A DNA stretch of 64,000 nucleotides from Hymenopellis radicata (lineage: Eukaryota; Basidiomycota; Agaricomycetes; Agaricales; Physalacriaceae): assembly GCA_015501595.1 (NCBI GenBank), contig JADNRX010000226.1, forward strand, positions 25,146 through 89,145. Reading direction: 5' to 3'. A program made the position numbers and the translations under genes. Under the pieces are notes generated by a model. The model did no database searches. It saw only the letters and a list, made by a program, of their open reading frames with translations, and was not told where the DNA came from. This document shows, piece by piece, positions 55,050 to 64,000 of the stretch (its first letter is position 1; every line of letters starts with the position of its first letter).

Positions 55050-56166
55050 CATGCTCTGTAGATTTATTACCGTTACTTATATTTGTAAGATTATGCATTA
55101 GCGGAGGAGCAATCAAGCATAGGCGTTTCGAGGAAACGCAAGCTGCTAGATTGCAAGAGGTAGTGGTCAATTATCTGACAGATATCGATGCGGAGGTGGG
55201 GGCTGCATTCAGTGACCCATGCGCCAGAGCTCCTAGTGCTCGTCTATTAGTTAAACACTCATCTAGACAGATTTTCCTTCATTCACTACGAATTCAAGGA
55301 ATTTGTTCCACTGTTGGCTCCAGTCGGCCAGTGCTTTCGTCTTTTGCTCGGGATCGAGTAGGGAAGTCTATTCATTGTCAAGGTTGCTTTGAATTCCAGA
55401 TAAACCCCCCGCTTCAGTCACGTACCGAAAAACTATCTCTTGCCATGGCACCGAGTTGTAGGAGTCCGGTAACCTCGCTAGCGGCGTAGAAAAAGACTTG
55501 AGACGATTTTCATCGCGATGGAGAAATCATGACCAGAATACAGAGGGGTCGCTATATTTCCGAATACAGACGGGTCGTCTGAGCAGAGCGCCACAGGAAA
55601 CCGTTGTTGAGGAGAATGGGAAGTGGGCGCATGGGCATAGAGGACGTCAATCGCTAATCGACTTTCAGAATCATGACAGCCATAGCGAGACGATATACAC
55701 ACAAGGATTTCGTTACTGTCGACGCCACGTCAGTTGCGATGATAGTGTACTACAAGAATCAACGTACGATATGGGGCACACTTCTAAGGTAATATCTCTG
55801 TAACGGCATACTTTCATGAGTTCGGGATGCTTGACTAGAGAAAACCTAGAGAATTCCGAGTGTTCAAGGACAATATCGTACTTGTACCAGAAGTTGAAAC
55901 GGGGTTCAATAGACGACAGCAAGAACTGAGGGCAGAGATATTGCCGGCGTCTTGCGAGTGCAGGCGAAAGCGCCGATCCTGTGTGATCAGTCCCTTTCGT
56001 TTGGCCTGATGTTCGGCGAGTTCTGCAGGCTTCATGAAATTGTCATCAATTGCACCAGTCGGACGAGCTCCGCAGAAAATGCATGCTTGTTCAGTATTCA
56101 TAAGAGGTGAAAAAACATAGCATAGCATAATGTACAAGCCCCCCAAGCGCTGTCAAAGTCTACACT
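55050..56166. other. No supported gene; minus-strand coding-like fragment
   Basis: The minus strand at 56146-55835 reads ACIFCGARPTGAIDDNFMKP followed by AELAEHQAKRKGLITQDRRF, a C-x2-C-containing stretch that looks like real protein, but no start, family or intron chain is clear. The 3' flank of RPL34 ends near 56166. Confidence 0.3.
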
Positions 56167-56597
56167 TTACTTCTTCTGCTGCGACTTGATAACGCGCTTG
56201 ACGATCTTGGCCTCTTCTACAAGGAAAGCCCGCAAGATTCTAGACAGCTACGATCAGTATATTATTGGGGATTGGCGAGGCTTATTACCTCGACTTGACA
56301 CAGTCACCGCATCGCGATCCACCGTATGCCCGGCGAACGGTCTTTTGGCGTTTGGAGATGGTGGCATATTGGCGGGGACGGAGGGCGGGGATCTATTTCC
56401 TATTAGTCAAATCCTGTGGGTGGTGCAAGGACACTCACTCCGGGAAGAGCAGTGCCGCAGTCACCACATTTGGGCGCGGTGGGGAGCTTTTTCAGGTGGT
56501 GGTAGACCAGCTTGCCGCCGGGGGTCTTGACGACGCGCCTCCGGGCGGAGGTGGTGTTGTAGGGCGTGCGCTTGCGGAGGGTGACTCGTTGGGCCAT
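56167..56597 (-). CDS. RPL34: 60S ribosomal protein L34 (eL34, 111 aa)
   Basis: Three exons (56597-56439, 56392-56289, 56239-56167) join in phase. It reads MAQRVTLRKRTPYNTTSARR, VVKTPGGKLVYHHLKKLPTA, PKCGDCGTALPGIPALRPRQ, then YATISKRQKTVRRAYGGSRC with GDCVKSRILRAFLVEEAKIV, ending KSQQKK. Two C-x2-C pairs (CGDC, CGDC) form the zinc site of eL34, a protein of the large ribosomal subunit. Introns are 46 and 49 nt. A CAG sits directly before the ATG (minus strand TTACCAG-A-ATG), so a 5' UTR intron is likely. The gene is complete and normal in length. Confidence 0.95.
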
Positions 56598-57020
56598 TCT
56601 GGTAACAAAAAAAAGTTGTGAGCGGGTATCCTGTGCGAATGTTGGTCCAGGTGAACAGTGAGATGGATAATGTCGAGCTCGTCGCCGCTATCGTTGCCGC
56701 ATCACAGTCCGATATCCATCCATCCCGAGCTCCAGTAACAAGTATCCCTCGCCAAATTTTGGGAATCGATGCAACTCACATGAGAGAATTTTAACGTCGG
56801 GGGGATCTATAGACGAGCTACGTCAGTAAATCAGTCAATCATACGTTCAGCATAGCGACACACCTTGAGCTTGAGGACGACGACGACGATGGCGGACGCG
56901 CTACTCACTCAAACAAGTTGGCCACCAATCCGTGGGAAACGCTGACACACCACTATACAGCCGCACCAAATTAGATTTTACGGCAACTCCGGCACACATG
57001 GTCCGTGCGCGCCCACCACC
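56598..57020. other. RPL34 promoter/5' UTR and U2 upstream region
   Basis: Divergent intergenic between RPL34 (minus) and the U2 gene (plus). A likely 5' UTR intron of RPL34 lies here. No ORF of interest. Confidence 0.45.
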
Positions 57021-57027
57021 TATAAAG
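57021..57027 (+). promoter_or_regulatory. TATA box of the U2 snRNA gene
   Basis: TATAAAG begins 32 nt before the inferred U2 start at 57053, a normal TATA-to-start distance for a Pol II gene. Confidence 0.65.
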
Positions 57028-57052
57028 CCGCGACTCGAACGCCTTGGTTCTC

Positions 57053-57236
57053 TACCACTCTGGCCTTTTGGCTTAGATCAAGTGTAGTATCTGTTCTTAA
57101 TAGTTTAACCACTATTACGGAGGCACCGCCTCCCGTATTTGGTTATCTAATTTTTGCCGCCCTTGTTCTCTGTGCTCTGCTTGCAACACGGAGACGCGAT
57201 GACCTTGCCACTGCAGTACAGGCTTGTGTCGTCGGG
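57053..57236 (+). ncRNA. U2 spliceosomal snRNA
   Basis: The sequence 'ctctggccttttggcttaga' followed by 'tcaagtgtagtatctgttct' is the universal U2 5' end, including the GTAGTA that pairs with the intron branch point. Then come stem-loop IIa (AATAGT...ACTATT at ~57099-57117), a perfect IIb hairpin (GGAGGC ACC GCCTCC at ~57119-57133), an Sm site TAATTTTTG at 57148-57156, stem III (CTCTGTG...CACGGAG), and stem IV with the conserved TGCAGTAC loop near 57212. U2 binds the branch point in the spliceosome, which fits this intron-rich genome. The 5' end is placed by alignment to the conserved start and the 3' end by closing stem IV, so both ends may be off by a few bases. Confidence 0.92.
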
Positions 57237-57368
57237 GGAACTCTTTTCTTCTCTTCTTTGCTCTTCACTATCGGAATCCTTCAGTTGAAGTTTTCTGGGT
57301 GACTGCAAATGAATGACCAGGAGTAGTACAGTGTTTACATGGTAGCTAGCTGTTTGTCTAGTTCTGCA
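57237..57368. other. Short gap between U2 and the DUF6534 gene
   Basis: 3' flank of U2 and of the minus-strand membrane gene. No element recognised. Confidence 0.4.
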
Positions 57369-59368
57369 TTACAATGCCACACCTCTTTGGACTCCCTCTC
57401 TTGGTGGCTGCGATTCTTCAGCGTTAGATGCGCTCAATATGCCTGATGTGTCCAAGGAAGGTGCGCGCGTCAATTGTCTACCGATCCATGGGGCGCTGGG
57501 CCCGCGCCTGACGGGAACATACTGACAGTCCACCCAACGCGAATGGTCACTGGGTCCTCCTGGCGCCGTCCCAGGGCGCGAATCCGAACGCAACCGCCCC
57601 CGCGGAGGAATTGCAACATTGAAGGCATCCCGTACCGGACTCACATTCTGTGAGCTTTCCGCTGTTCCCGGTCGTGAAAACGTTTCCCGCAGAGGGCTAT
57701 GCACCGAACTACTCCCAGTCAAAGACCTGGAGCTCTCCGAAGTCCCAGGTCGCGACCGCCCACTCATAGATCGAATACGCGCCTTCTCACGATCGCCACC
57801 GAAAGTAGGCGTCGCCGGAGGCGAATCCTCCGGGGAGTATCGGTACGCCGGGGGACCCTGTAACGTCGACACGCTGTCGGACCTCTCCGGGGAATACCCT
57901 CCATAGTGTGGCGGCTGCTCGAAATTCCTATTTCCCGAAGGAGTCGGCGGCGGCGTGTTCTGCAGTCACTCGATCAGTATCGGGGATCTCGGGCAACACA
58001 AGCGAGTCGACTGACTGAAGCTTGGATCGCAGTCTCAGAGTCTTTAGCTGGAGGAGTGGGACGAATGGCCTGCGTGCTGTGCCTCTCCGGGGCGGAAAAG
58101 CTGGTGCTTACGCCTACATTACTGTCGCGGTGGGCGAAGAATATGCCTGCGCCTGTACCGAGGACAGCCTGCGACTGCTCGACGCGCGCACGGCTGTTGA
58201 ATATCATCAACAGCGCGTTTGTGTATAGCTTGCTCAAGTAGAACGCTGGTCCTGTATTGTACGTCTCCTCGTTGACAGCAAGGAAAACGAGTACGAGTGT
58301 TGCGGCGGTAGCTGAATAGAAACCCCATTTAACACTTAGACGAGCATGAGAGGACTGGCGTACCGGTCAATATTCCAGTCTCGATCGTCAGCCTCACCAG
58401 TCGAGCAATCCTGTTGCGAGTGGCTTTAAACGCACATCCATTTTGACAAGCTACATAGTAGGCGCTCAGCCAGCGTTTCTGGGAAAGGCAAGGGAACGAA
58501 CATAGTACGTCTGCATCGCCGCAATGATGACATCGCATAACGCACTCCCTGCCAGCCAAACCTGAGGAAGGAAATGAGTCGACCACAATTAGGCGGCCAT
58601 GAGGAGGACGCACGACACAAGGCGCCAAAGATAGCTCTCGGGCGGTGTGGGAATACAGACCGTGCTTGAGCTGGAGCACGCCATCAAGGATAGCAGCTAC
58701 AAAACTGGACACAGCAATCTAGGGTGCATAGTCAGCTTCTCCGACCAATACAAGGGTGCCGCGTACCGAAGCAATCGCACATCCAACGACCTTCGATCCG
58801 CTGAGCACGGATACGCGATAGCTGTAGAAGAGCTGCACGATGCATTCGACTAAGAACGGGTCAGTTAGAACCAAGGCAGAGAAGAGGATACTGACTCAAC
58901 CCCGTCAAGACTGGAACCGACAACCACAGCGTGTGCGTTTCCCGCAGGTTCACGATATCGCCATAGTGACCGCGAAGACGCTGGACATGTCGACCGTGAG
59001 GAGTACCGTTTGTAGTGTTTCCAATGCGAAGAGGCCGAGGATCATGATCTTGGAGATCGCGCGGTCTTTCGGGAAAGAAACGTGGTAGATATCTATGGAG
59101 TCGTGTGAGATGCTGGCATAACACAAAAGACTCGGATGGTACGAGGAAACGTACAAGTCTGAACACATAGAGCACCGTATAATGCCCAGGTCGCAGTGTA
59201 CCGAGGAACTATGTACAGCGAACATCAGGGCTGGCAAGATAATCGTCAAAACTACATACGAGAGGCGCAGTTCTAGACAGGAAAATCAATCAAAGACCTA
59301 AACGACTCGGGCTCAACGTACGTTTCGTGAATTTCCGCAAGAATGTGACTTTGTCGGTCGGGAGCCAT
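57369..59368 (-). CDS. DUF6534-type multi-pass membrane protein with long disordered tail; possible one-base frameshift
   Basis: From a start near 59368 (MAPDRQSHILAEIHET, first exon uncertain) the minus strand gives TWALYGALCVQTYIYHVSFP, then KDRAISKIMILGLFALETLQ with TVLLTVDM, then (after a frame change at ~58985) HYGDIVNLRETHTLWLSVPV, IVQLFYSYRVSVLSGSKVVG, IAVSSFVAAILDGVLQLKHG, WLAGSALCDVIIAAMQTYY, TRNRIARLVRLTIETGILTA and YLSKLYTNALLMIFNSRARV. These are the ordered DUF6534 landmarks ('LYG...VQ.Y.Y...FPKDR', 'T..L.....D..I...M..Y', 'KLY.N.LL..FN.R'). A Ser/Pro-rich cytosolic tail follows, ending GVQRGVAL at 57369. The frame change before HYGDIV has no usable splice sites, so this copy may be a recent pseudogene or the assembly has lost one G. 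Confidence 0.65.
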
Positions 59369-59869
59369 GTTGATTCAAGGAGACATGGTAAACCGAGCGG
59401 CAAGATAAAGGGTATAAACCGTTTCTCAGCTTGACGAACCTCGCACACCTTTTGTCGCTTCTATGAGACGTCACGTTGGCTGACCGTACCGTTCACCGAG
59501 CCGAGCATCGCCACCAAGAGTGCACAGTTGAAGGGTGCGAAAAATCATCATCATCTGATCAGTATCGTTGGAGCTGGCTAGTATCCTGACCAGCAGCGGG
59601 TCGCCATTAAGCTGTCCTATTCAACAGAGACTCGAAGAAATCATCAATAAAAGCATGTGACGAACACGGTTACCCGGTGGAGGCTGCTGCGCAATTAGCG
59701 GACGCGAAGAACGCGTCGAGGCAATGGGATACCCCGCAGCCTGTCAACACGACGCACACTCCCAGAGGATTTTTTGAAAGCATGAATTTCGGCAGGATAA
59801 CAAATAAATAGGGGCAGCAAAGAGTGTCATTTAGGAGCTTCGAGGTATAGAGAATGAATGGTCCGTGAT
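59369..59869. other. Intergenic between two minus-strand genes
   Basis: Promoter region of the DUF6534 gene and 3' flank of the PalI/Rim9 gene. No ORF with support. Confidence 0.4.
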
Positions 59870-60768
59870 CTAGTTCCGACGGAATCGTGAGAGGAAACCG
59901 CTGGACTTGGAGGACATGGGGTATGAGGGGTATGAGGAGGCACTGGACATGCGTTCCTTTCTGCGTCCAAAGCACACGGTGCATCCGGCTAGAAGCAAGA
60001 GGATTAAGCTAACAAATGTGAGCCAGAATCCTGAGAAACCGCTTCGTTAGTGCGGAGAAAAACCTCAGTGAAAGACGCGCGTACCTGGGCCAGGCTTTGT
60101 GTTGGGGCTCAGACCGTTAAGCTTATTGACCTGGTGCTTGAGATAGGCAAAGAGCGCGATGTCGATGGCAAACGCGATGAGCGTGAGCAAAGCCGCAAAG
60201 AAGGAAGTGATGGATGCGAGTAGGGTGACAGTGACATGCTGCGAGAAGGACATGCACAAGGCTATGAATGTAACCGCGGTCGCTAAACAGTCAAGATTAG
60301 ACTAGGCCATGATGAATATCGGTTCCGAACACTTACCAACAGGATGAACGGCTAGACCACGCGTCCAAGAGGCACCGATGTCGACTGTTTCCGTCCTGTC
60401 TGCGTTCTGGATAAAAACAGAGTACCCATGGTGCGCATCAGTGCAAGTCCTGTCACCGTTGGTATCATATCTGCAGTTCGCCCTAAAATCAGTTGTTAAA
60501 GCGCCTGTATATCATCCAGATGAATTAAGCGCTGACCATACACCGAACTGCAGGGAAATGGGTTAGCCTTGCGGCTCAAACTATGCAATGGATGGGAGCG
60601 TACCCGGATCTCTGTGATGCCCTCTCCCTGAACCTGGCCGCCATGGGCAAAATCGGTGCGAGCGATATCAAGCGCCGTGAGGTACGGGAGCGAAATGGAG
60701 ACCAGCATACTGAGCACAAAGGCTACAGCGAGGAATAGGATGCCCGGAATGCAGAACGCTCTTGTCAT
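59870..60768 (-). CDS. RIM9: PalI/Rim9 family membrane protein, pH-response pathway (226 aa)
   Basis: Five exons (60768-60604, 60547-60537, 60482-60337, 60282-60085, 60030-59870) join exactly in phase to 226 residues; the second exon is only 11 nt. The protein has a first helix (CIPGILFLAVAFVLSMLVSI), an extracellular loop with FGVWANCRYDTNGDRTCT holding the family's Cys pair around 'W..C......C', then three more helices (AVTFIALCM, VTVTLLASITSFFAALLTLI, FWLTFVSLILLLLAGCTVCF) and a short basic tail. This is the four-helix SUR7/PalI fold. In ascomycetes PalI/Rim9 assists the PalH/Rim21 alkaline-pH sensor at the plasma membrane; the same role here is inference. The micro-exon supplies the residues FGVW of the loop, so its call is well supported. 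Confidence 0.82.
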
Positions 60769-63700
60769 CGTATAGGATGTGCGGGAAAGCAGTGGTGGTG
60801 GTGGTCCAGATGAGAGGAGCAAACGGGAGCAAAACTGATCAAAACGCGGTGGCACGACTTTCAAATAAGGATTGGCGTCGATGACGTCTTGGATTCTGTT
60901 CAGGAATCGTGCGGGCGTCGACTGTCGTGTCTGGTCCGCTTTTTATGTCCTGGCAGAGGGTGAGAAAACGGCTCAACTTTTACGGTAGCGCAAGTGATAT
61001 GAATCACATTCGAGGCACGGTGGTCGCCAAGTCGCAAGTGCGAAAGTTTGATGAGCGCCCGAAACCACCGACACAAGCAGGTGTAACTATTTCCCCACGT
61101 TCAAAGGGAAGGAAAAACTACTCTAGACCTTATGCTCGCGGCGATATCTCCACCCCAACTCGAATTGAACTGTGGAAGTCAATATGGCACTTGACGAGTC
61201 GGGAGATGGCTATCGGATAAATCAAACTTCGAGGACACACTGTGGTCTGGGCCGTCACTGATATTCCATTGAATCTGTTCTCAACAGCACTTCTGAGGAC
61301 AAAAATACCCCTTCATACCTTACGGACGGGAAGCCGACCCAATGGACATCATGATATAGAGATGCTTAACAAAATCAACGCATACTTGTGACCCGCATGA
61401 CTCGACGCGACATACGCGTCGTAGAATCAAGGAACCAATCATATACATAGGTCGTCTTCAACAAGAAAGAAGCTCACATGCTTCGGTATATTTGGTACGC
61501 TTTTGTGATCATCATCATACTATGGGTAGTATTCTTGCATCGTACATCTTATACAACTTCAACATGTCCGCAATTTCCTGATATCATCATAGGAACGAGT
61601 TCCGGTAACCTTGAGCATCATAGATCTAGAGATCAATAGAGGAAAGTTGAAGAGAGACCCTCTGTGAGTAGGTTATGATTATAATGGCTAGCAACAACAG
61701 AGTTGTGAGCACCCTCGTAGTAAACACCTGCGAATCGAGTTAAGGAGTGAAAGATACAGGGAATGAGAAGCTTACCGTCCTCGTTATTCCAAAGCCGTCG
61801 ACGCTCACTAGCGCACCGCCAAGACGAGGATAGACGTAGTAGCGATAACTAACAAAGCGTGTACGAGTTCGACGCATATGACGAAGGATGCACCTCGAGG
61901 AGATGTTGAGGCGAGCAGGGATCGAACTGCCAGTGAAGCATTGAAATGTTGATGTTCAATAGAGGGAATGCGAGAGGAACAAGAGAATTCAGACGCCGTA
62001 AAGTCCGCAAGACAGCTCCGACATAGTCTCCCCGGGCCCTAGGCAGACTCTACAGCTTGAAGACAAGCTTATGTAGAGCTCCAACAAGAGGACACTAAAA
62101 TGTGTGTTGTATCTGGACCAAATTTCAATCAGCGTGGCGAACAGAAGCATTTGGCGGTAGGGCGTCGCTGTAATCACTTATGCAACCAAGGAGTAATGTC
62201 CTAGTGATTTTCGGACGAGCAGCACTGCTCGTGTAGTACTTGGTTCAGACTTGGTTAGCGTCAAGGAACTTTCGGACCGTGCCGGCTGAAAGCGCCCGAG
62301 TCGGAACTCGAACCGATATTCCCAGCGACGACCCTTCTCCTTCAACCACGATGAGCGCTAAGCAGTCGCAGCAGACGACGCGTCAAGCAAGGCGCCGACT
62401 ACCTTTTCCAGGTTAGTCTCTTTCCCATTCTAGTCTTGTTCGGTGCCGACTCGTCGTTTCTCCTTAGATTTATCAGACGCGCTGAAAACGGGCAAACGTT
62501 TTGATGCCACATTGTTCATCATATAGGCAACGAAGGCAAGGCAATGGATGCCGACGCCGAAGTGATAGGTAGCTAGAACGTGTCGCGAGCAGTTCGCAAT
62601 CGCAGGCTCCTTGTAAACGCCTTCGGAACTCAACAAGTTTCATTATCCTTCAATGACCCTTCTCGTTGAACGCAAATGGTTTACCTGAAAGGGCTCTGGA
62701 CTATTCTTCATCCTGTCACAGAACCTACACGTTCATTAGTGCCATTGCCGAACCAATACGGGCCACTGCTCTCGATATCCATTCTGTGTTTCTTACTTAT
62801 CCCATTCAACAGAGGTCAAACGAATGCCACACTCCATGGAGATCATCATGATCGTCGCTGTGATTGGCACTCTTGACCGCGCCAACAGTCGACGTATGAA
62901 TTGAACCGCCTCCGACAGTTCAGTTGCTGATGAAATCATCAACTTGCCAATGCCAGACGAGGTAACGACGACATTCATCACCGTATTCCCATCATGTCTG
63001 ATACATCTTATTATTCGAAGACGACTACGGCCTTTCCAAAACACTTCTCACTCCACCCCAAGTTACCTCAATGATATCGTTAGCGTTCGGTCTCACTACT
63101 CTCTTTGGATTGGCGGGCGCAATTTGTCCTGGGGGCTATCTGTCAGTCCTTACCCTTCGGCTCATGACCGCACTCACGTTCTCCGAGATACGGCATTGCC
63201 AATATTCCTGACCTCAGTAATGGTCCACCGGGGACATGTAGGCTGTCTTTGGTCAGTGATTATACATATAGTTAAGCAATCCGTATAGGGCGCGTTTTCA
63301 ACACTTCTTGCGCCACGGTTTTGACCGTGATCACGGATAACCCATGTAATTCCGGAGATTTTGGATGTACTCCAAGCCCTGTTCATTTCAATAAGTTGTT
63401 CCTCGAAGGTGATAAGTGTGTATCTTTGTGTGTATCGCGTCATTACTCTAACCGACGACATCTTCAGTTTTTCTTGCGAAGAAATAATCAATCCTGGGCA
63501 ATGTCAGTCAACTGGTATCCAATTTTGTGTGCGTCGATTCTCGCTTATTGCATTCCCTCCTCTCATTTGTCGTCATATTCCAGTGTCGCTAGCATTTTTG
63601 TCAAGAGACGTCAGTCGGCGTACCTTCGAATACACGTTCTCGTCAGCTGTCTCTTTTCGTCAACTATCAGAAACGATACAACCATACCACTTGCGGAAAC

Positions 63701-64000
63701 AGCAAGACAGAGCTGTGGATTCCTTTATCAAGTTTTCTAATGGAACTAATCCGAGTGAAAGCATCGCAATGCAAATCTCGCTAAACCTTCCTAGAACAGC
63801 ACGAGGTCGGGACGTCGGTACCTCAGGCCGGATAGCACTCAAGCAATGCCCATACCAGCAACCGCACCTCTCATCCTGCAGTTCCGTCACAACTTCCTGG
63901 AAATTAATCTTCTCGACCATACGTACACGAAGAACGGGGGTTGGGCGGCGTGAGGCGCGCACTATAGCGTATGTATCTCTATTTCCTTCGCGCGTAATGA
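60769..64000. other. No supported gene in the last 3.2 kb
   Basis: The first ~200 bp is the RIM9 promoter. Further on, both strands hold ORFs of 60-140 codons without any family signature. A minus-strand pair of blocks at 61.9-61.6 kb (SYRYYVYPRLGGALVSVDGF, then an intron, then a hydrophobic TLLLLAIIIITYSQ) and a plus-strand hydrophobic run at ~63073 (MISLAFGLTTLFGLAGAICP) look protein-like but cannot be placed in a gene. Two tRNA-like T-arm sequences on the minus strand (near 61917 and 62311) do not fold to proper tRNAs. Confidence 0.35.

Noticed and set aside
61900..61950. Second T-arm-like sequence on the minus strand ('ggcagttcgatccctgctc')
   Set aside because: No matching acceptor, D or anticodon arms within 90 nt.
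62281..62365. tRNA-like sequence on the minus strand with 'ggttcgagttcc' T-arm and a 7-bp acceptor-like stem
   Set aside because: The T-arm has one extra base, the D-arm and anticodon arm do not close, and no valid anticodon loop can be drawn. It is at best a tRNA-derived relic.
1..64000. CRISPR arrays, prophage genes, bacterial operons or riboswitches
   Set aside because: The window is eukaryotic: spliceosomal introns, histone and U2 genes. No regularly spaced short repeats were seen beyond a TCA microsatellite.

Overview
This window is nuclear DNA of a filamentous basidiomycete, most likely an Agaricomycete. The evidence is many short introns of about 46-62 nt, an H2A.Z gene, an eL34 gene, a U2 snRNA gene, a PalI/Rim9 gene, and several lineage-typical families: DUF6533/DUF6534 seven-helix-like membrane proteins, F-box proteins and small secreted proteins. 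All exon joins were made by eye from GT..AG (once GC..AG) signals and reading-frame agreement.

Layout. 0-1.4 kb: the 3' end of a non-LTR retrotransposon (RNase H plus CCHC tail). 2-3.7 kb: a DUF6534-type membrane protein. 4-8.6 kb: decayed sequence with a broken GT61-like gene and a possible BTB relic. 8.6-18.7 kb: two arms of about 3 kb in inverted orientation, each made of repeated pieces of a glycosyltransferase gene, around a 3.4 kb spacer holding a basic low-complexity protein gene and a small uncharacterised gene. 19.8-21.3 kb: the intact glycosyltransferase (type II membrane protein with an HxRRGD-like motif) that the arm fragments resemble.

22.3-22.9 kb: PIG-P/GPI19 of GPI-anchor synthesis. 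23.6-29.1 kb: an MFS anion:cation symporter next to an HD-domain cyanamide-hydratase-like gene, followed by a tandem copy of the whole block in which the transporter is only a shard and the hydrolase carries two one-base deletions, then a third weaker relic. 29.4-32.9 kb: a Kin4-like kinase with a KA1 domain. 34.0-34.5 kb: histone H2A.Z.

34.5-43.7 kb is accessory: an SDR relic, an F-box gene, a gene family with a possible PD-(D/E)XK core present in one fuller and one decayed copy, and local duplications. 43.8-50.7 kb holds two DUF6533-type membrane genes, a small hydrophilic protein, a 567-bp MITE-like element with 52-bp terminal inverted repeats and a 9-bp flanking direct repeat, and a 79-aa secreted protein with Kex2-like sites. 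51.7-55.0 kb: an uncharacterised Lys/Arg-rich gene and an F-box gene. 56.2-60.8 kb: RPL34, U2 snRNA, a second DUF6534 gene and PalI/Rim9. 60.8-64 kb: no gene I can support.

The conserved single-copy genes (GPI19, KIN4, H2A.Z, RPL34, U2, RIM9) form islands between fast-evolving duplicated segments. The most notable structures are the inverted glycosyltransferase-fragment arms, the co-duplicated transporter plus HD-hydrolase block, and the MITE-like element.
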